Of a stretch of 64,000 nucleotides of DNA, positions 17,228 through 25,526 are shown in pieces. The position numbers and the translations under genes were made by a program. How positions within the stretch are numbered: the first letter of the stretch is position 1; the number at the start of each line of letters is the position of its first letter. Below the pieces are notes generated by a model. It was not told where the DNA came from, did not search any database, and saw nothing but the letters and a program-made list of their open reading frames with translations. The stretch comes from Maricaulis sp. (GTDB lineage Bacteria; Pseudomonadota; Alphaproteobacteria; Caulobacterales; Maricaulaceae), in NCBI RefSeq assembly GCF_015665295.1, contig NZ_JADFAJ010000003.1, positions 1 to 64,000 on the forward strand, in the 5' to 3' direction.

Positions 17228-19342
17228 ATGAAAAAGCTTCTGCTGACCAGTGCCTGCTTGGCTCTGATGGCGGCCTGCTCGCCGTCAGGCGAAACGCCGG
17301 AAGCCGAGACCAGCGCACAGAATGAACCCGCCACCAGCGAGACCCAGGCTGTCGCGACCGTTGTCGGCGATCCGTCCGCCGGTGATCCGCGCCTCGGTAG
17401 CTGGGGCATCGAGACCCAGCATGTTGATACTACCGTTCATCCGGGTGACGACTTCAATCGCTATGTGAATGGTGGTTGGCTCGATTCAGTCGAGATGCCG
17501 CAAGGCTTCTCGCGCTTCGGATCCTTCACGGAACTCTACCTGCTTTCAGAGGAACGCATCAACGGCATCATCGAGGAAGCTGGCGCCGCTGATGCCGCTG
17601 CCGGGGAACCGCTGCAGCAGATCGGCGATCTCTACGCAGCCTACATGGATCAGGAAACGCTTGAGACGCGCGGTTTCGAACCGGCTCAGCCGATGATCGA
17701 ACGCATTGCCGCAGCCAGCAACCATACCGATATCGCGACGCTGATGGGCAGCCCCGGCACGGCATCCATCTTTGGCGCTGGGGTGACCCGTGACCAGGGC
17801 AATCCGGATCGCTACATTGTTGGCGTGAGCCAGAGCGGTCTAGGCTTGCCCACCCGCGACTACTATCTGGAAGAGACCGAGCGTTACCAGGCGTTCCGCG
17901 ACGCCTATCTGGCATACATTGCTGATACTTTTGGCTTCATTGGTATTGATGGCGGGGCCGAGCGAGCACAACGCATCCTTGACCTGGAAACAGCCTTCGC
18001 CGAGGTCCACTGGACCCGCGAAGACAGCCGCGACCGGACCCGCACCTATAATCTGATGACGACCGAAGAACTGGCAGCCAGCGCACCCGGTTTCGACTGG
18101 ACCGCTTTCATGGAAGCACTCGATTTCGCTGACCAGACCGAGGTGGTGATCCGTCAGGATACCGCCATCCAGTCGCTGGCAACCCTGTTCACCGAAGTGC
18201 CGGTGGAAACCTGGCAGGACTGGATGACCTTCCGTTACCTGTCCAGTAATCGCGGGTCGCTGACACCAGAATTCTATGAGCGTTCCTTCGACTTCTACGA
18301 CCGCACCCTGTCAGGCGTTGAAGCGCCGCGACCGCTTGAGTCCCGGGCCATCCAATATGTCAATGGATCCATGGGCATGGCGCTCGGCCAAATCTATGTC
18401 GAGCGTTTCTTCCCGCCGGAATACAAGCAGCAGATGGAGGTCCTAGTCGATTATCTCGGCATGGCCCTTCGCGAACGCCTTGAAACGCTGGAGTGGATGG
18501 ACGAAGAAACCCGTGCCGGCGCCATCGACAAGTTCGAGAATTTCACGCCGAAAATCGGCTATCCTGATCAGTGGCCGGACTATTCATCGATCGAGATTCG
18601 TCCCGATGACCTGTTCGGCAATTCCGAGCGCATTGCGGCTTGGTTCCGCGCTGATAGTGGCGCCCGCCTGCGGGGACCGATCCGCGATTGGGAATGGGGC
18701 ATGTCGCCGCAGACGGTGAATGCCTATTATTCCCCGACCGCGAATGAGATCGTTTTCCCGGCCGCCATCCTGCAAGGTCCTTTCTTTGACCCCTATGCCG
18801 ACCCGGCCGTCAATTTCGGCGGCATCGGCGCCGTGATCGGCCACGAAATGGGTCATGGCTTCGACGATCAGGGCAGCCGCTCTGACGGCGATGGTGTGTT
18901 GCGTGACTGGTGGACCGAACTGAGCCGTGGGAATTTCGATGAACGCACGGATCAGCTGGCCGCCCAATACAGCGAGTTTTCCCCGGTAGAGGGCGAGTTC
19001 GTAAACGGTCGCCTGTCGCTGGGCGAGAACATTGGTGATGTCGGTGGCCTCTCAATGGCCTACCGGGCCTACCAGCTCTACCTCGCCGATCATGGCGGCG
19101 AAGCCCCGGTGCTGGATGGTTTCACCGGCGATCAGCGCTTCTACATGGCCTGGGGTCAGGTGTGGCGCAATCTGTACACCGAGCAGGCGCTCGTCCGCCA
19201 GCTGCGCCAGGGGCCGCACTCGCCGGCGCAATACCGCATCAATGGCGCGCTGCGCAATCAGGACGCCTGGTACGAAGCTTTCGGGGTGACCGAGGATCAC
19301 GAGCTTTACCTGCCGCCGGAAGAGCGCGTCTCGATCTGGTAA
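17228..19342 (+). CDS. M13-family zinc metallopeptidase lipoprotein (second of two)
   Basis: A 704-residue paralogue of the preceding gene with its own lipoprotein signal (MKKLLLTSACLALMAAC) and a longer low-complexity linker after the Cys. The M13 domains are complete: GDDFNRYVNGGWL, NAYYSP, zinc motif HEMGH starting at H539, third ligand in GENIGD and SPAQYRING near the end. The two genes probably arose by tandem duplication and have since diverged, especially in the N-terminal 350 residues, which may mean different peptide preference. It has its own terminator and 145 bp of leader. Confidence 0.95.
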   Translation: MKKLLLTSACLALMAACSPSGETPEAETSAQNEPATSETQAVATVVGDPSAGDPRLGSWGIETQHVDTTVHPGDDFNRYVNGGWLDSVEMPQGFSRFGSFTELYLLSEERINGIIEEAGAADAAAGEPLQQIGDLYAAYMDQETLETRGFEPAQPMIERIAAASNHTDIATLMGSPGTASIFGAGVTRDQGNPDRYIVGVSQSGLGLPTRDYYLEETERYQAFRDAYLAYIADTFGFIGIDGGAERAQRILDLETAFAEVHWTREDSRDRTRTYNLMTTEELAASAPGFDWTAFMEALDFADQTEVVIRQDTAIQSLATLFTEVPVETWQDWMTFRYLSSNRGSLTPEFYERSFDFYDRTLSGVEAPRPLESRAIQYVNGSMGMALGQIYVERFFPPEYKQQMEVLVDYLGMALRERLETLEWMDEETRAGAIDKFENFTPKIGYPDQWPDYSSIEIRPDDLFGNSERIAAWFRADSGARLRGPIRDWEWGMSPQTVNAYYSPTANEIVFPAAILQGPFFDPYADPAVNFGGIGAVIGHEMGHGFDDQGSRSDGDGVLRDWWTELSRGNFDERTDQLAAQYSEFSPVEGEFVNGRLSLGENIGDVGGLSMAYRAYQLYLADHGGEAPVLDGFTGDQRFYMAWGQVWRNLYTEQALVRQLRQGPHSPAQYRINGALRNQDAWYEAFGVTEDHELYLPPEERVSIW

Positions 19343-19364
19343 AGCGACCTTCAAACGCATGACG

Positions 19365-19395
19365 AAACGGCCCGGCCCAAGCGTCGGGCCGTTTT
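19365..19395 (+). terminator. Rho-independent terminator after the second M13 peptidase
   Basis: AAACGGCCCG (19365-19374) pairs with CGGGCCGTTT (19385-19394) around a 10-nt loop and continues into TTTT. The core resembles the hairpin after the first M13 gene (shared ACGGCCCG/CGGGCCGT), consistent with duplication of gene plus 3' end. Confidence 0.85.
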
Positions 19396-19692
19396 GCATC
19401 TGACGCCTTGCCTTGCCGCGACCGGCTCCCGGATTGGCGTCGGCAGCGCGGTCTATGCGGCCTGGATCGCGGTCGACATCATCGTCGCCAGTATCGGGAT
19501 GGCCTTCCGTCTGCTCGGGGTTGCGAATGCCAAGCGGATCGGCAAGGCGCTCAAGGCCGACACCAGCGCCGTCGATGCGCTGCACCCGATGGCGTGTTGC
19601 TGGCGGTGGTCGGCGATATGGTCGGGACCTGGGCCGCAAAGATGACCGGCTGCATCATGATGTTCATGATGGGTGTCAGCGTAACCCCTTGA
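19394..19692 (+). pseudogene. Possible frameshifted remnant of a small membrane protein
   Basis: From a TTG at 19394, one frame encodes a hydrophobic helix (VYAAWIAVDIIVASIGMAF) and a basic/acidic stretch up to about 19590. It then becomes nonsense, while the frame one base earlier takes over with VLLAVVGDMVGTWAAKM and ends at TGA 19690-19692. A single frameshift near 19590-19600 would join the halves into about 95 residues with two or three membrane segments. I do not recognise the family. It starts inside the upstream terminator and lacks a ribosome-binding site, which supports decay over function. Chance open frames in GC-rich DNA remain possible. Confidence 0.3.
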
Positions 19693-19742
19693 GTTGAAAA
19701 GGCGTCTGACAATTCCCCCGTGAGTTGAAAACGAGGTCTGAC
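19690..19742 (+). repeat. Imperfect direct repeat, two copies
   Basis: TGAGTTGAAAAGGCGTCTGAC (about 19690-19710) is repeated with one inserted base and small changes as TGAGTTGAAAACGAGGTCTG plus AC (19721-19742), 31 bp apart. Similar GTCTGAC/GAGTTGAAAA-type sequences are often found around REP-associated transposase genes in proteobacteria, but no such gene is present here. The repeat is seen directly; the origin is inferred. Confidence 0.6.
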
Positions 19743-19842
19743 GCGTATTATTTCTTAACGACACTCCCCGCTTCCGTTAACCTTATGTCATCGAAGCGCG
19801 CCTCAGGCGTGGCTCCGAACAGATTCCAAGGGGGGAATAAAG

Positions 19843-20820
19843 ATGAAACACCAACTCCTGTGCGGCAGTGCCGTCGCACTGCTCACCGCCGCCACCGCAC
19901 ACGCCGGCGATCAGGAATGGTTCCCGCCGGACCCGCCGTCCACGGCAGCGACCGGCGAGTGTTACGCGCGCGTCCGCATTGCACCGGAATACGATATCTA
20001 TTCCGAGCAGGTTACCACGCAGGACTCCTATGAGCGCTACAGTGTCGCGCCGCCGCGCCTGCGCGACGAGTATCGCGAGTACATTTCGCGCGAAGCCGGC
20101 ATGCGCTACATCGTGCATGAGCCGGTCTACGAGACGGTGACCGAAACCGTCGAGATTCGCCCGTCCTATGTCGAATACGAGGTCGTTCCGGCGGTGCACG
20201 ACACTGTCACCGAATCGATTCTCGTTCGCGAGCCCCGCATGGTCTGGCGTCGCGGCTATGTGCCAGGCGCGTCCATGACACGCTTCGACAGCGAAACCGG
20301 TGAAGTCTGGTGCCTGGTGGAAGAAGCCGGCGAATATCAGACCGTGACCCGCAACATTGTCGTGCAGCCGGCCAATATCCGCGAAGTCAGCCATCCGGCT
20401 GAATATGCCCAGATCACCCGCGACGTGCTGATCCAGGAAGCGCGCATCGAGGAGATCCCGATCGCCGAAGAGCGCGATACCTACCGGATCGAAGTGCTCG
20501 ACCAGCACGCCACTGTCGACAGTCACGTAGTCCCGGTCGAGACGCAGACCATCACCCGCTACTCGCTGCGCACGGAAGAGCGTTGGGAATGGCGTCTGGT
20601 GGATTGCGAAGAGATCAACCTGCCGGGTCACAACCCGCCGATGAGCTCGGAAATCCCGCCGGTCGCCTCGCGTCAGCCGGCACCGTCGAGCCAGGGCAAT
20701 ACCTATCTCTACGGCACCGACATGCCGGCCGACGGCAATGCCTATTCGGAAGAAGTACCGGTCGCCCGGGCCTCTTACTCCGCTTCGTCCTCGGCGCGTT
20801 CGACCCGACGCAACCGCTAG
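19843..20820 (+). CDS. Secreted protein with degenerate Val/Glu/Thr-rich repeats, unknown function
   Basis: A 325-residue protein with a signal peptide (MKHQLLCGSAVALLTAATAHA, cleavage before GD). After a GECYARV segment, the mature part has several units of about 30-40 residues in which YETVTETVEI/V-R-P-like strands alternate with acidic and proline-containing turns (for example YETVTETVEIRPSYVEYEVV and EYQTVTRNIVVQPANI). Similar repeats with a leading CYARV motif occur N-terminally in some alphaproteobacterial OmpA-type envelope proteins; here no OmpA domain follows, and the tail is Pro/Ser/Arg-rich. It is monocistronic, with GGGGGAA as ribosome-binding site and a terminator behind it. Likely periplasmic or outer-membrane-associated. 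Confidence 0.8.
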   Translation: MKHQLLCGSAVALLTAATAHAGDQEWFPPDPPSTAATGECYARVRIAPEYDIYSEQVTTQDSYERYSVAPPRLRDEYREYISREAGMRYIVHEPVYETVTETVEIRPSYVEYEVVPAVHDTVTESILVREPRMVWRRGYVPGASMTRFDSETGEVWCLVEEAGEYQTVTRNIVVQPANIREVSHPAEYAQITRDVLIQEARIEEIPIAEERDTYRIEVLDQHATVDSHVVPVETQTITRYSLRTEERWEWRLVDCEEINLPGHNPPMSSEIPPVASRQPAPSSQGNTYLYGTDMPADGNAYSEEVPVARASYSASSSARSTRRNR

Positions 20821-20863
20821 GACCGGACGACGGGCTGGACACGGGCGCAAGCCCGACCAGAAT

Positions 20864-20894
20864 GAAACGGCGCGGAGTGATCCGCGCCGTTTTC
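20864..20894 (+). terminator. Rho-independent terminator after the repeat protein
   Basis: GAAACGGCGCGGA (20864-20876) pairs with TCCGCGCCGTTTTC (from 20881) around the GTGA loop, with a short T tract. It separates the repeat protein from the next plus-strand gene. Confidence 0.85.
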
Positions 20895-20920
20895 GTTTGC
20901 GGACCGGGATCGGAGTTTGC

Positions 20921-21586
20921 GTGTCTGACTACATGATCGGCTATGGCAGCCTGCTCTCGAGTTATAGCCGCCGCACCTATTCCGGCATTGTCAGTGCGAT
21001 TCGTCCTGTTGTCGCGACCGGCTGGCGACGAGGCTGGACCGTGCGCTATGGCGACGAAGCCGCGACCTATGCCGGCGTCCGCCAGGCTCCCGGACAATTG
21101 TTGCATGCTGCGCTGGTTCCGACCCGGATCACGCCGGAGCTGCGGCATCGCGAGCGCGGCTATGTCTTCACCGAGGTGGATCCGGCCAGTGTCCATCCGG
21201 CCGGCGAGGATCGCGCCAGGCTGCCGGACGGGCGCTACTGGATCGTCGTCAATCGCGAGCAGGTTCGTGCCGATGATGCCCACCCCATCCCGCAGACCTA
21301 TGTCGATACCTGTCTGGCCGGTTGCCTCGAGACCGGCGGCGAAGCCCGCGCGAAAGCCTTCATCCAGGCCACCGAGCTGTGGGATGCGCCCTGGGTCAAT
21401 GACCGCGACAGCGCCGCCCCCCTCTATCCGCGCCGGACACCGCTGAATGCGGAGGAGAGAGCCGTCATCGATCAGATTCTGGATGCATGCGGCGTCCTGA
21501 AATTCAGGCAGGACGACTCGCCGGAACAGCCGCCGTTCAAACGTCGACCAGCTGGACATCCCGCGGGTCAAGCCCGGTCTCGCTGA
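20921..21586 (+). CDS. Gamma-glutamylcyclotransferase-like protein
   Basis: About 221 residues. The start is taken as GTG at 20921 (VSDYMIGYGSLL), preceded by CGGAG; the frame is open further upstream, but that would cross the terminator and translate noise. YGSLLSSYSRRTY near the N-terminus matches the YGS(L) substrate-loop motif of the GGCT fold (gamma-glutamyl cyclotransferase / AIG2-like), and the middle PQTYVDTCLAGCLETGG resembles the conserved helix region of longer GGCT-like proteins. The catalytic Glu cannot be assigned with certainty. The last 50 bases overlap the convergent aminotransferase-fold gene. Confidence 0.65.
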   Translation: MSDYMIGYGSLLSSYSRRTYSGIVSAIRPVVATGWRRGWTVRYGDEAATYAGVRQAPGQLLHAALVPTRITPELRHRERGYVFTEVDPASVHPAGEDRARLPDGRYWIVVNREQVRADDAHPIPQTYVDTCLAGCLETGGEARAKAFIQATELWDAPWVNDRDSAAPLYPRRTPLNAEERAVIDQILDACGVLKFRQDDSPEQPPFKRRPAGHPAGQARSR

Positions 21587-23192
21587 ACACGCGAACCATG
21601 TCGCGAGCCACCCGGAAAGGTTCTTCAAGACGATCACGCGGATCGGTCGGGTGCGGCTCTGGCTCCGCGTCCTGGCCGTTCCGGCGCGCGTCAAGCAGCC
21701 CCGACGGCCAGTCAGAACCCTCATCGACCGGGTCCCCCGCCCAGTGCCAGGCGCCGGTCTCCGGGTCGCGGTCATAAAAGCCGGCGAAAAATTCTGCGTT
21801 GTCGGCGAGGAAGCACACCGCATCGACCAGATAGTCGATTTCATCCTGGGACATGATCCAGTGCAGGCTGACCCGGCACCAGCCCGGCCGCGCACCGACA
21901 TCGCCGGCCAGGACCCGGGTCCGGATGTCCTGCGTGGTGGCATCGTCAATGCCCAGCAAGTGGTGACCATAAGGGCCCGCACAGGAACACCCGGCGCGGG
22001 ACTGGATGCCGAACAGGTCATTGAGCAGGAGCGTGACCAGGCGCGGCTCGATCATATCGCCATCGGCCTTGCGCAGGTTGAAGGCGACGATGCCGAGACG
22101 CCGGGCTGGCACCTGCGGGCCGAGCACATCGATCCGCTCGTGCCCGCACCAGCGCGAGAAGGCCCGCTCCAGGGCATTATGCTCGCGCTCGGCGATCACA
22201 TCGGCGCCGATCTCGGTCTGGATCTGCATCGCCAGCGCCGCCCGGACCAGTTGCGGCAAGCCCGGCGTGCCGGCACGCTCGCGCGCTTCAATGCCTTCCA
22301 GAAAGTCATGCCCGTCCTGCCAGACATAGCGAACGGTCCCGCCGGCACTCTGGGTCGGCGGGAGGTCACGCCGGTAGAGCCGCTCATCGAACACCAGGAT
22401 ACCGCAAGACCCCGGTCCGCCCACGAATTTGTGGGGCGAGAAATAGACCGCATCAATCGCCGCCTCCGGATCGAGCTCCGGATGCATGTCGATGCGCTGA
22501 TAGGGCGCGCTGGCCGCGCAATCGAGGCACAGAATCGCCCCGGCTGCGTGCAGGCGATGCGCCAGGCTGGCGATATCCGTGCGTATGCCGGTAACGTTGG
22601 AGGCGGCCGAGAAGGCGCCGATCTTGCGCCAGCCATCAAAGCGCGGATCGGCGAGCGCGGTGGCGAGGGCGGCAAGATCAATCCCGCCGCTCGCATCAAG
22701 TCCGATCGACACGACCTCGGCCAGGCTGTCGCGCCAGCTCAACTCGTTGGAATGGTGTTCATAGGGACCGACGAAGACCACCGTCTTCACCTTGGCACCC
22801 GCGTCGAGACCCAGCCCGGCACGGCTGGCCGGTGCGACCGCCAGCCCGAGAATTTCCTGCAGTTTGTGAATGGCACCGGTCGCACCGGCAGCACACGGCA
22901 ACAGACAGTCCCCCGGCGCGGCATTGACCGCCTGACGGATCACGCGTTCGGCGGCGCGCATCCAGCGATTGCTCGCGCGTCCTGTCGCACTGTCCTCGGT
23001 GTGGGGATTGGCATAATCCTGCATCAGCCGTTCGACCTGCGCTTCGACCTGCTGCAGCGCCCGCCCGGACGCCGTGTAGTCGGCATAGAGGAACGGCTTG
23101 GTGCCGAACGGGGTGGCCAGCATCCGGTCAGCACCGATCAATCCCCGTCGGACGGTGTCGAGGCGGGCTGGGCCGACGGTCGGGTAGGACAT
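21537..23192 (-). CDS. Class-V aminotransferase-fold PLP enzyme (cysteine-desulfurase-like)
   Basis: About 551 residues from MSYPTVG (start 23192, behind CGGAG; the in-frame ATG at 23219 has no ribosome-binding site). PLP-fold landmarks are ADYTASGRAL near the N-terminus, the H146/H147 region (YEHHSNE), D224 in LDCAASAP and the Schiff-base lysine K255 in FSPHKFVGG. It is much longer than SufS/IscS (about 400) and has a C-terminal region of about 150 residues with CSCAGPYGH. This suggests a distinct subfamily of selenocysteine-lyase/isopenicillin-epimerase-type enzymes. The substrate is unknown. It is divergent from an Lrp/AsnC regulator, its probable controller. Confidence 0.8.
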   Translation of the reverse strand: MSYPTVGPARLDTVRRGLIGADRMLATPFGTKPFLYADYTASGRALQQVEAQVERLMQDYANPHTEDSATGRASNRWMRAAERVIRQAVNAAPGDCLLPCAAGATGAIHKLQEILGLAVAPASRAGLGLDAGAKVKTVVFVGPYEHHSNELSWRDSLAEVVSIGLDASGGIDLAALATALADPRFDGWRKIGAFSAASNVTGIRTDIASLAHRLHAAGAILCLDCAASAPYQRIDMHPELDPEAAIDAVYFSPHKFVGGPGSCGILVFDERLYRRDLPPTQSAGGTVRYVWQDGHDFLEGIEARERAGTPGLPQLVRAALAMQIQTEIGADVIAEREHNALERAFSRWCGHERIDVLGPQVPARRLGIVAFNLRKADGDMIEPRLVTLLLNDLFGIQSRAGCSCAGPYGHHLLGIDDATTQDIRTRVLAGDVGARPGWCRVSLHWIMSQDEIDYLVDAVCFLADNAEFFAGFYDRDPETGAWHWAGDPVDEGSDWPSGLLDARRNGQDAEPEPHPTDPRDRLEEPFRVARDMVRVFSETGLDPRDVQLVDV

Positions 23193-23307
23193 GAGCAACT
23201 CCGGACAGTGATCCGCCATACAAACATCTGACCGGGGGCGATTTTCACCAAATTTCAGCTATACTGTTCGGACTCACTAGTGATTATTGCCAAGCTGGAG
23301 TGCCATT

Positions 23308-23763
23308 ATGGTTTTTGACGATCATGACCGCCGCCTGCTGCGAGCGGTGCAAAGGGATTCCGACCGGACCGTGCAGGAACTGGCGGACCTGATCGGGCTG
23401 AGTGCGACGCCGACCGCTCGCCGTCTCAAGCGGCTCAGCGAAGCCGGCGTGATCCGCAAGCATGTCGCCCTGCTCGACCCGGAAGCCCTCGACCTGCAGG
23501 CCACGCTCTTCATCGCGGTGCGGACCAGCCACCATGATGCCGACTGGCTGAAGCGCTTTGCCGACGGGGTCGCGCGGATGCCGGAAGTGGTGGAATTCTA
23601 TCGTTTGAGCGGCGATATCGACTATCTCATCAAGCTTTGCCTGCCGGATGTGCGGGCCTATGACGAGGTCTACAAGAAGCTGATCGCGATCGCGCCGCTG
23701 TCGGATGTAAGCGCCAGCTTCGCCATGGAAGCGATCAAGAACACGACGGAACTGCCGGTCTGA
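23308..23763 (+). CDS. Lrp/AsnC-family transcriptional regulator
   Basis: A 151-residue protein: winged HTH at about 1-60 (DDHDRRLLRAVQRDSDRTVQELADLIGLS with PTARRLKRL as recognition helix) and a C-terminal RAM domain (VVEFYRLSGDIDYLIKLCL) that binds amino-acid effectors. The start at 23308 (MVFDDHD) is chosen for the CTGGAG ribosome-binding site 7 bp upstream. A TATACT -10-like hexamer sits at 23260-23265. Because the PLP enzyme is transcribed divergently from the same 115-bp gap, this regulator probably responds to that enzyme's amino-acid substrate. Confidence 0.93.
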   Translation: MVFDDHDRRLLRAVQRDSDRTVQELADLIGLSATPTARRLKRLSEAGVIRKHVALLDPEALDLQATLFIAVRTSHHDADWLKRFADGVARMPEVVEFYRLSGDIDYLIKLCLPDVRAYDEVYKKLIAIAPLSDVSASFAMEAIKNTTELPV

Positions 23764-23859
23764 CACCCCCGGCCCTTGCATGGCCGACAGCTCTGCCTGA
23801 AGCTGCCCCCTCGCCGCCCGGCTGACCGGGCTTCGCACCGCCACGCCCGACGAGCCCTC

Positions 23860-25203
23860 ATGACAGCGCCCACGACAACCGCACCCGGAACCGACAGCTA
23901 TCGCAATGTCGCGGCGATCGTTATCGCGCTTGCCATCCTGCAGGCCGCGCTGGGCGGATTGTCGGTCGTGGGTCCGTTGACGCTGCTGGCGCAAGGGGCT
24001 TCGCCGATGAAAATCGGTGCCATCGTGTCGGCCTACGCGCTCGGCTTCCTGCTGGGCGCCCGGCTGGCCCCGCGCGAGATCATGCAGATCGGCCATATCC
24101 GGGCGATCGCCGGCTTCGCGGCCGCAGCCTCGCTCGGCGCCGCCTCGCTCTATATCAGCGGCGCCATGGCGTGGTGGATGCTGGTGCAATTCATCATCGG
24201 CGTGTGTGTCGCCGGCTTCCTCGCCTCCGGTGAAAGCTGGATCGCAGACGCCGCACCGAGCCAGAGCCGCGGCGCCATTCTTGGCTTCTACCTGGTCACC
24301 TCGAAGCTCGGCTTCATGCTTGGTCCCTTCCTGGTGGCCGGCGCACCGGCCGGCACCGCAACCGGCTTCCTGATCGTTGCCGCCCTTCTGACCGCGAGCC
24401 TGATCCCGGTCTGTGCCACGCGGCGTGCCGAACCCGCCCTGCCGTCGACCAAGCCTTTCAGTCCGCTGAAAATCTGGAACTTCGCCCCGTCATCCATTAT
24501 CGCCGCCCTGATCTCCGGCATGGTGTCCGGCGCCGTGCTCCAGCTCTATGCCGTTTTCATACAGGGATTCTCGACCGCCAGCGTCACCCAGACGGCGGCC
24601 CTGTTCAACGCCGCCATGATTGGTGGATCGGTGATCGCGACCTGGCCGGCCGGCATGCTGTCGGACCGGATCGACCGGCGGCTCGTGATCGCCGGGCTGG
24701 CCGTAGCCGCCGGCAGTTCGGCGCTGGTCCTGGCCCTGTTCAGCAGCCTCCTGCCGCAGGCGGCCATATTTGCCATCGCGGCCTTGTGGGGTGCCGGCGC
24801 CCTGTCCTATTACGGCGTTGCCGTCGCCCACGCGGCCGACCGGGCGCCGGACGGGCAGGCGACCAGCATGATGTCCGGCATTCTCATGGTCTGGGCACTG
24901 GGATCCATGATCGGACCGCTTGTCGCCAGCGGCGTGATGAGCCTGATCGGACCAGCCGGCCTGTTCTTCTTTGCATCCGCCGCCCTGTTCACGCTCGTCG
25001 CCCTGATGCTCGTCCGCCGGACAGGCAAGTCAGCGGTGCGCAGCGAGGACAAGGCCGATTTCGAGCCAACCGCGACCACCTCCGTAGCCGTCATTGAACT
25101 GACAGACCTCGCCAGCGAGGAACAGGATGCCTCCGATGAGCCGGATGCCGGCTTCGGCTCCGAATTCGATACCGAGTTCGAGGATGCCGGCGGGCGCGAT
25201 TGA
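23860..25203 (+). CDS. MFS transporter (YcaD-like)
   Basis: About 447 residues from MTAPTTTAPG (ATG 23860). Twelve hydrophobic segments in two six-helix halves are apparent, with the MFS loop GFLLGARLAPREIMQIGHIRAIAG after the second helix and the helix-8/9 loop MLSDRIDRRLV. The second-half motif GQATSMMSGILMVWALGSMIGP is typical of YcaD-like MFS proteins. The last about 45 residues are an acidic cytoplasmic tail. Substrate unknown. It lies 96 bp after the Lrp gene on the same strand and may share its transcript. Confidence 0.85.
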   Translation: MTAPTTTAPGTDSYRNVAAIVIALAILQAALGGLSVVGPLTLLAQGASPMKIGAIVSAYALGFLLGARLAPREIMQIGHIRAIAGFAAAASLGAASLYISGAMAWWMLVQFIIGVCVAGFLASGESWIADAAPSQSRGAILGFYLVTSKLGFMLGPFLVAGAPAGTATGFLIVAALLTASLIPVCATRRAEPALPSTKPFSPLKIWNFAPSSIIAALISGMVSGAVLQLYAVFIQGFSTASVTQTAALFNAAMIGGSVIATWPAGMLSDRIDRRLVIAGLAVAAGSSALVLALFSSLLPQAAIFAIAALWGAGALSYYGVAVAHAADRAPDGQATSMMSGILMVWALGSMIGPLVASGVMSLIGPAGLFFFASAALFTLVALMLVRRTGKSAVRSEDKADFEPTATTSVAVIELTDLASEEQDASDEPDAGFGSEFDTEFEDAGGRD

Positions 25204-25526
25204 TTTTCGGTGGTGGCACGGCCTGCGCAGAAATCCGGAACTTTTGGGTCATGCATCACCCGGAAAGCCGGTTTGGCTGCGAATAAATAGCTGAGACAAT
25301 CAACAAATTAAATGTATAACAGCCGAAATCATGATTGGCGCTTGTCTCGATAGTCATGAATTACGCAATTAAATACGCGTTTTTATATTTCAGAGTTCCG
25401 GTGCAATAATTTTGAGACGCCGGAGCGATATATTTTAATGACATATGCGGCCCTTGATTCGACGCATATGATCATTATTCCTCTACAGCAATAAAACTTG
25501 GCGCCGGATGAACTGCGCCCGCAACA
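25204..25526. other. AT-rich intergenic region with inverted repeats
   Basis: This 323-bp gap is much richer in A and T than its surroundings, and I see no convincing gene in it. It contains an 8-bp inverted repeat CATATGCG (25442-25449) / CGCATATG (25463-25470) and a 7-bp one GAGACAA (25293-25299) / TTGTCTC (25342-25348). A TTGAGA-N17-TTAATG pair just before the first palindrome could be a promoter for the DJ-1-like gene. Promoter or small-RNA content is possible but unproven. Confidence 0.4.

Noticed and set aside
19755-19782. TTAA...TTAA pair as a CtrA site before the repeat protein
   Set aside because: The spacing is about 19 bp instead of 7, so it does not fit the CtrA consensus.
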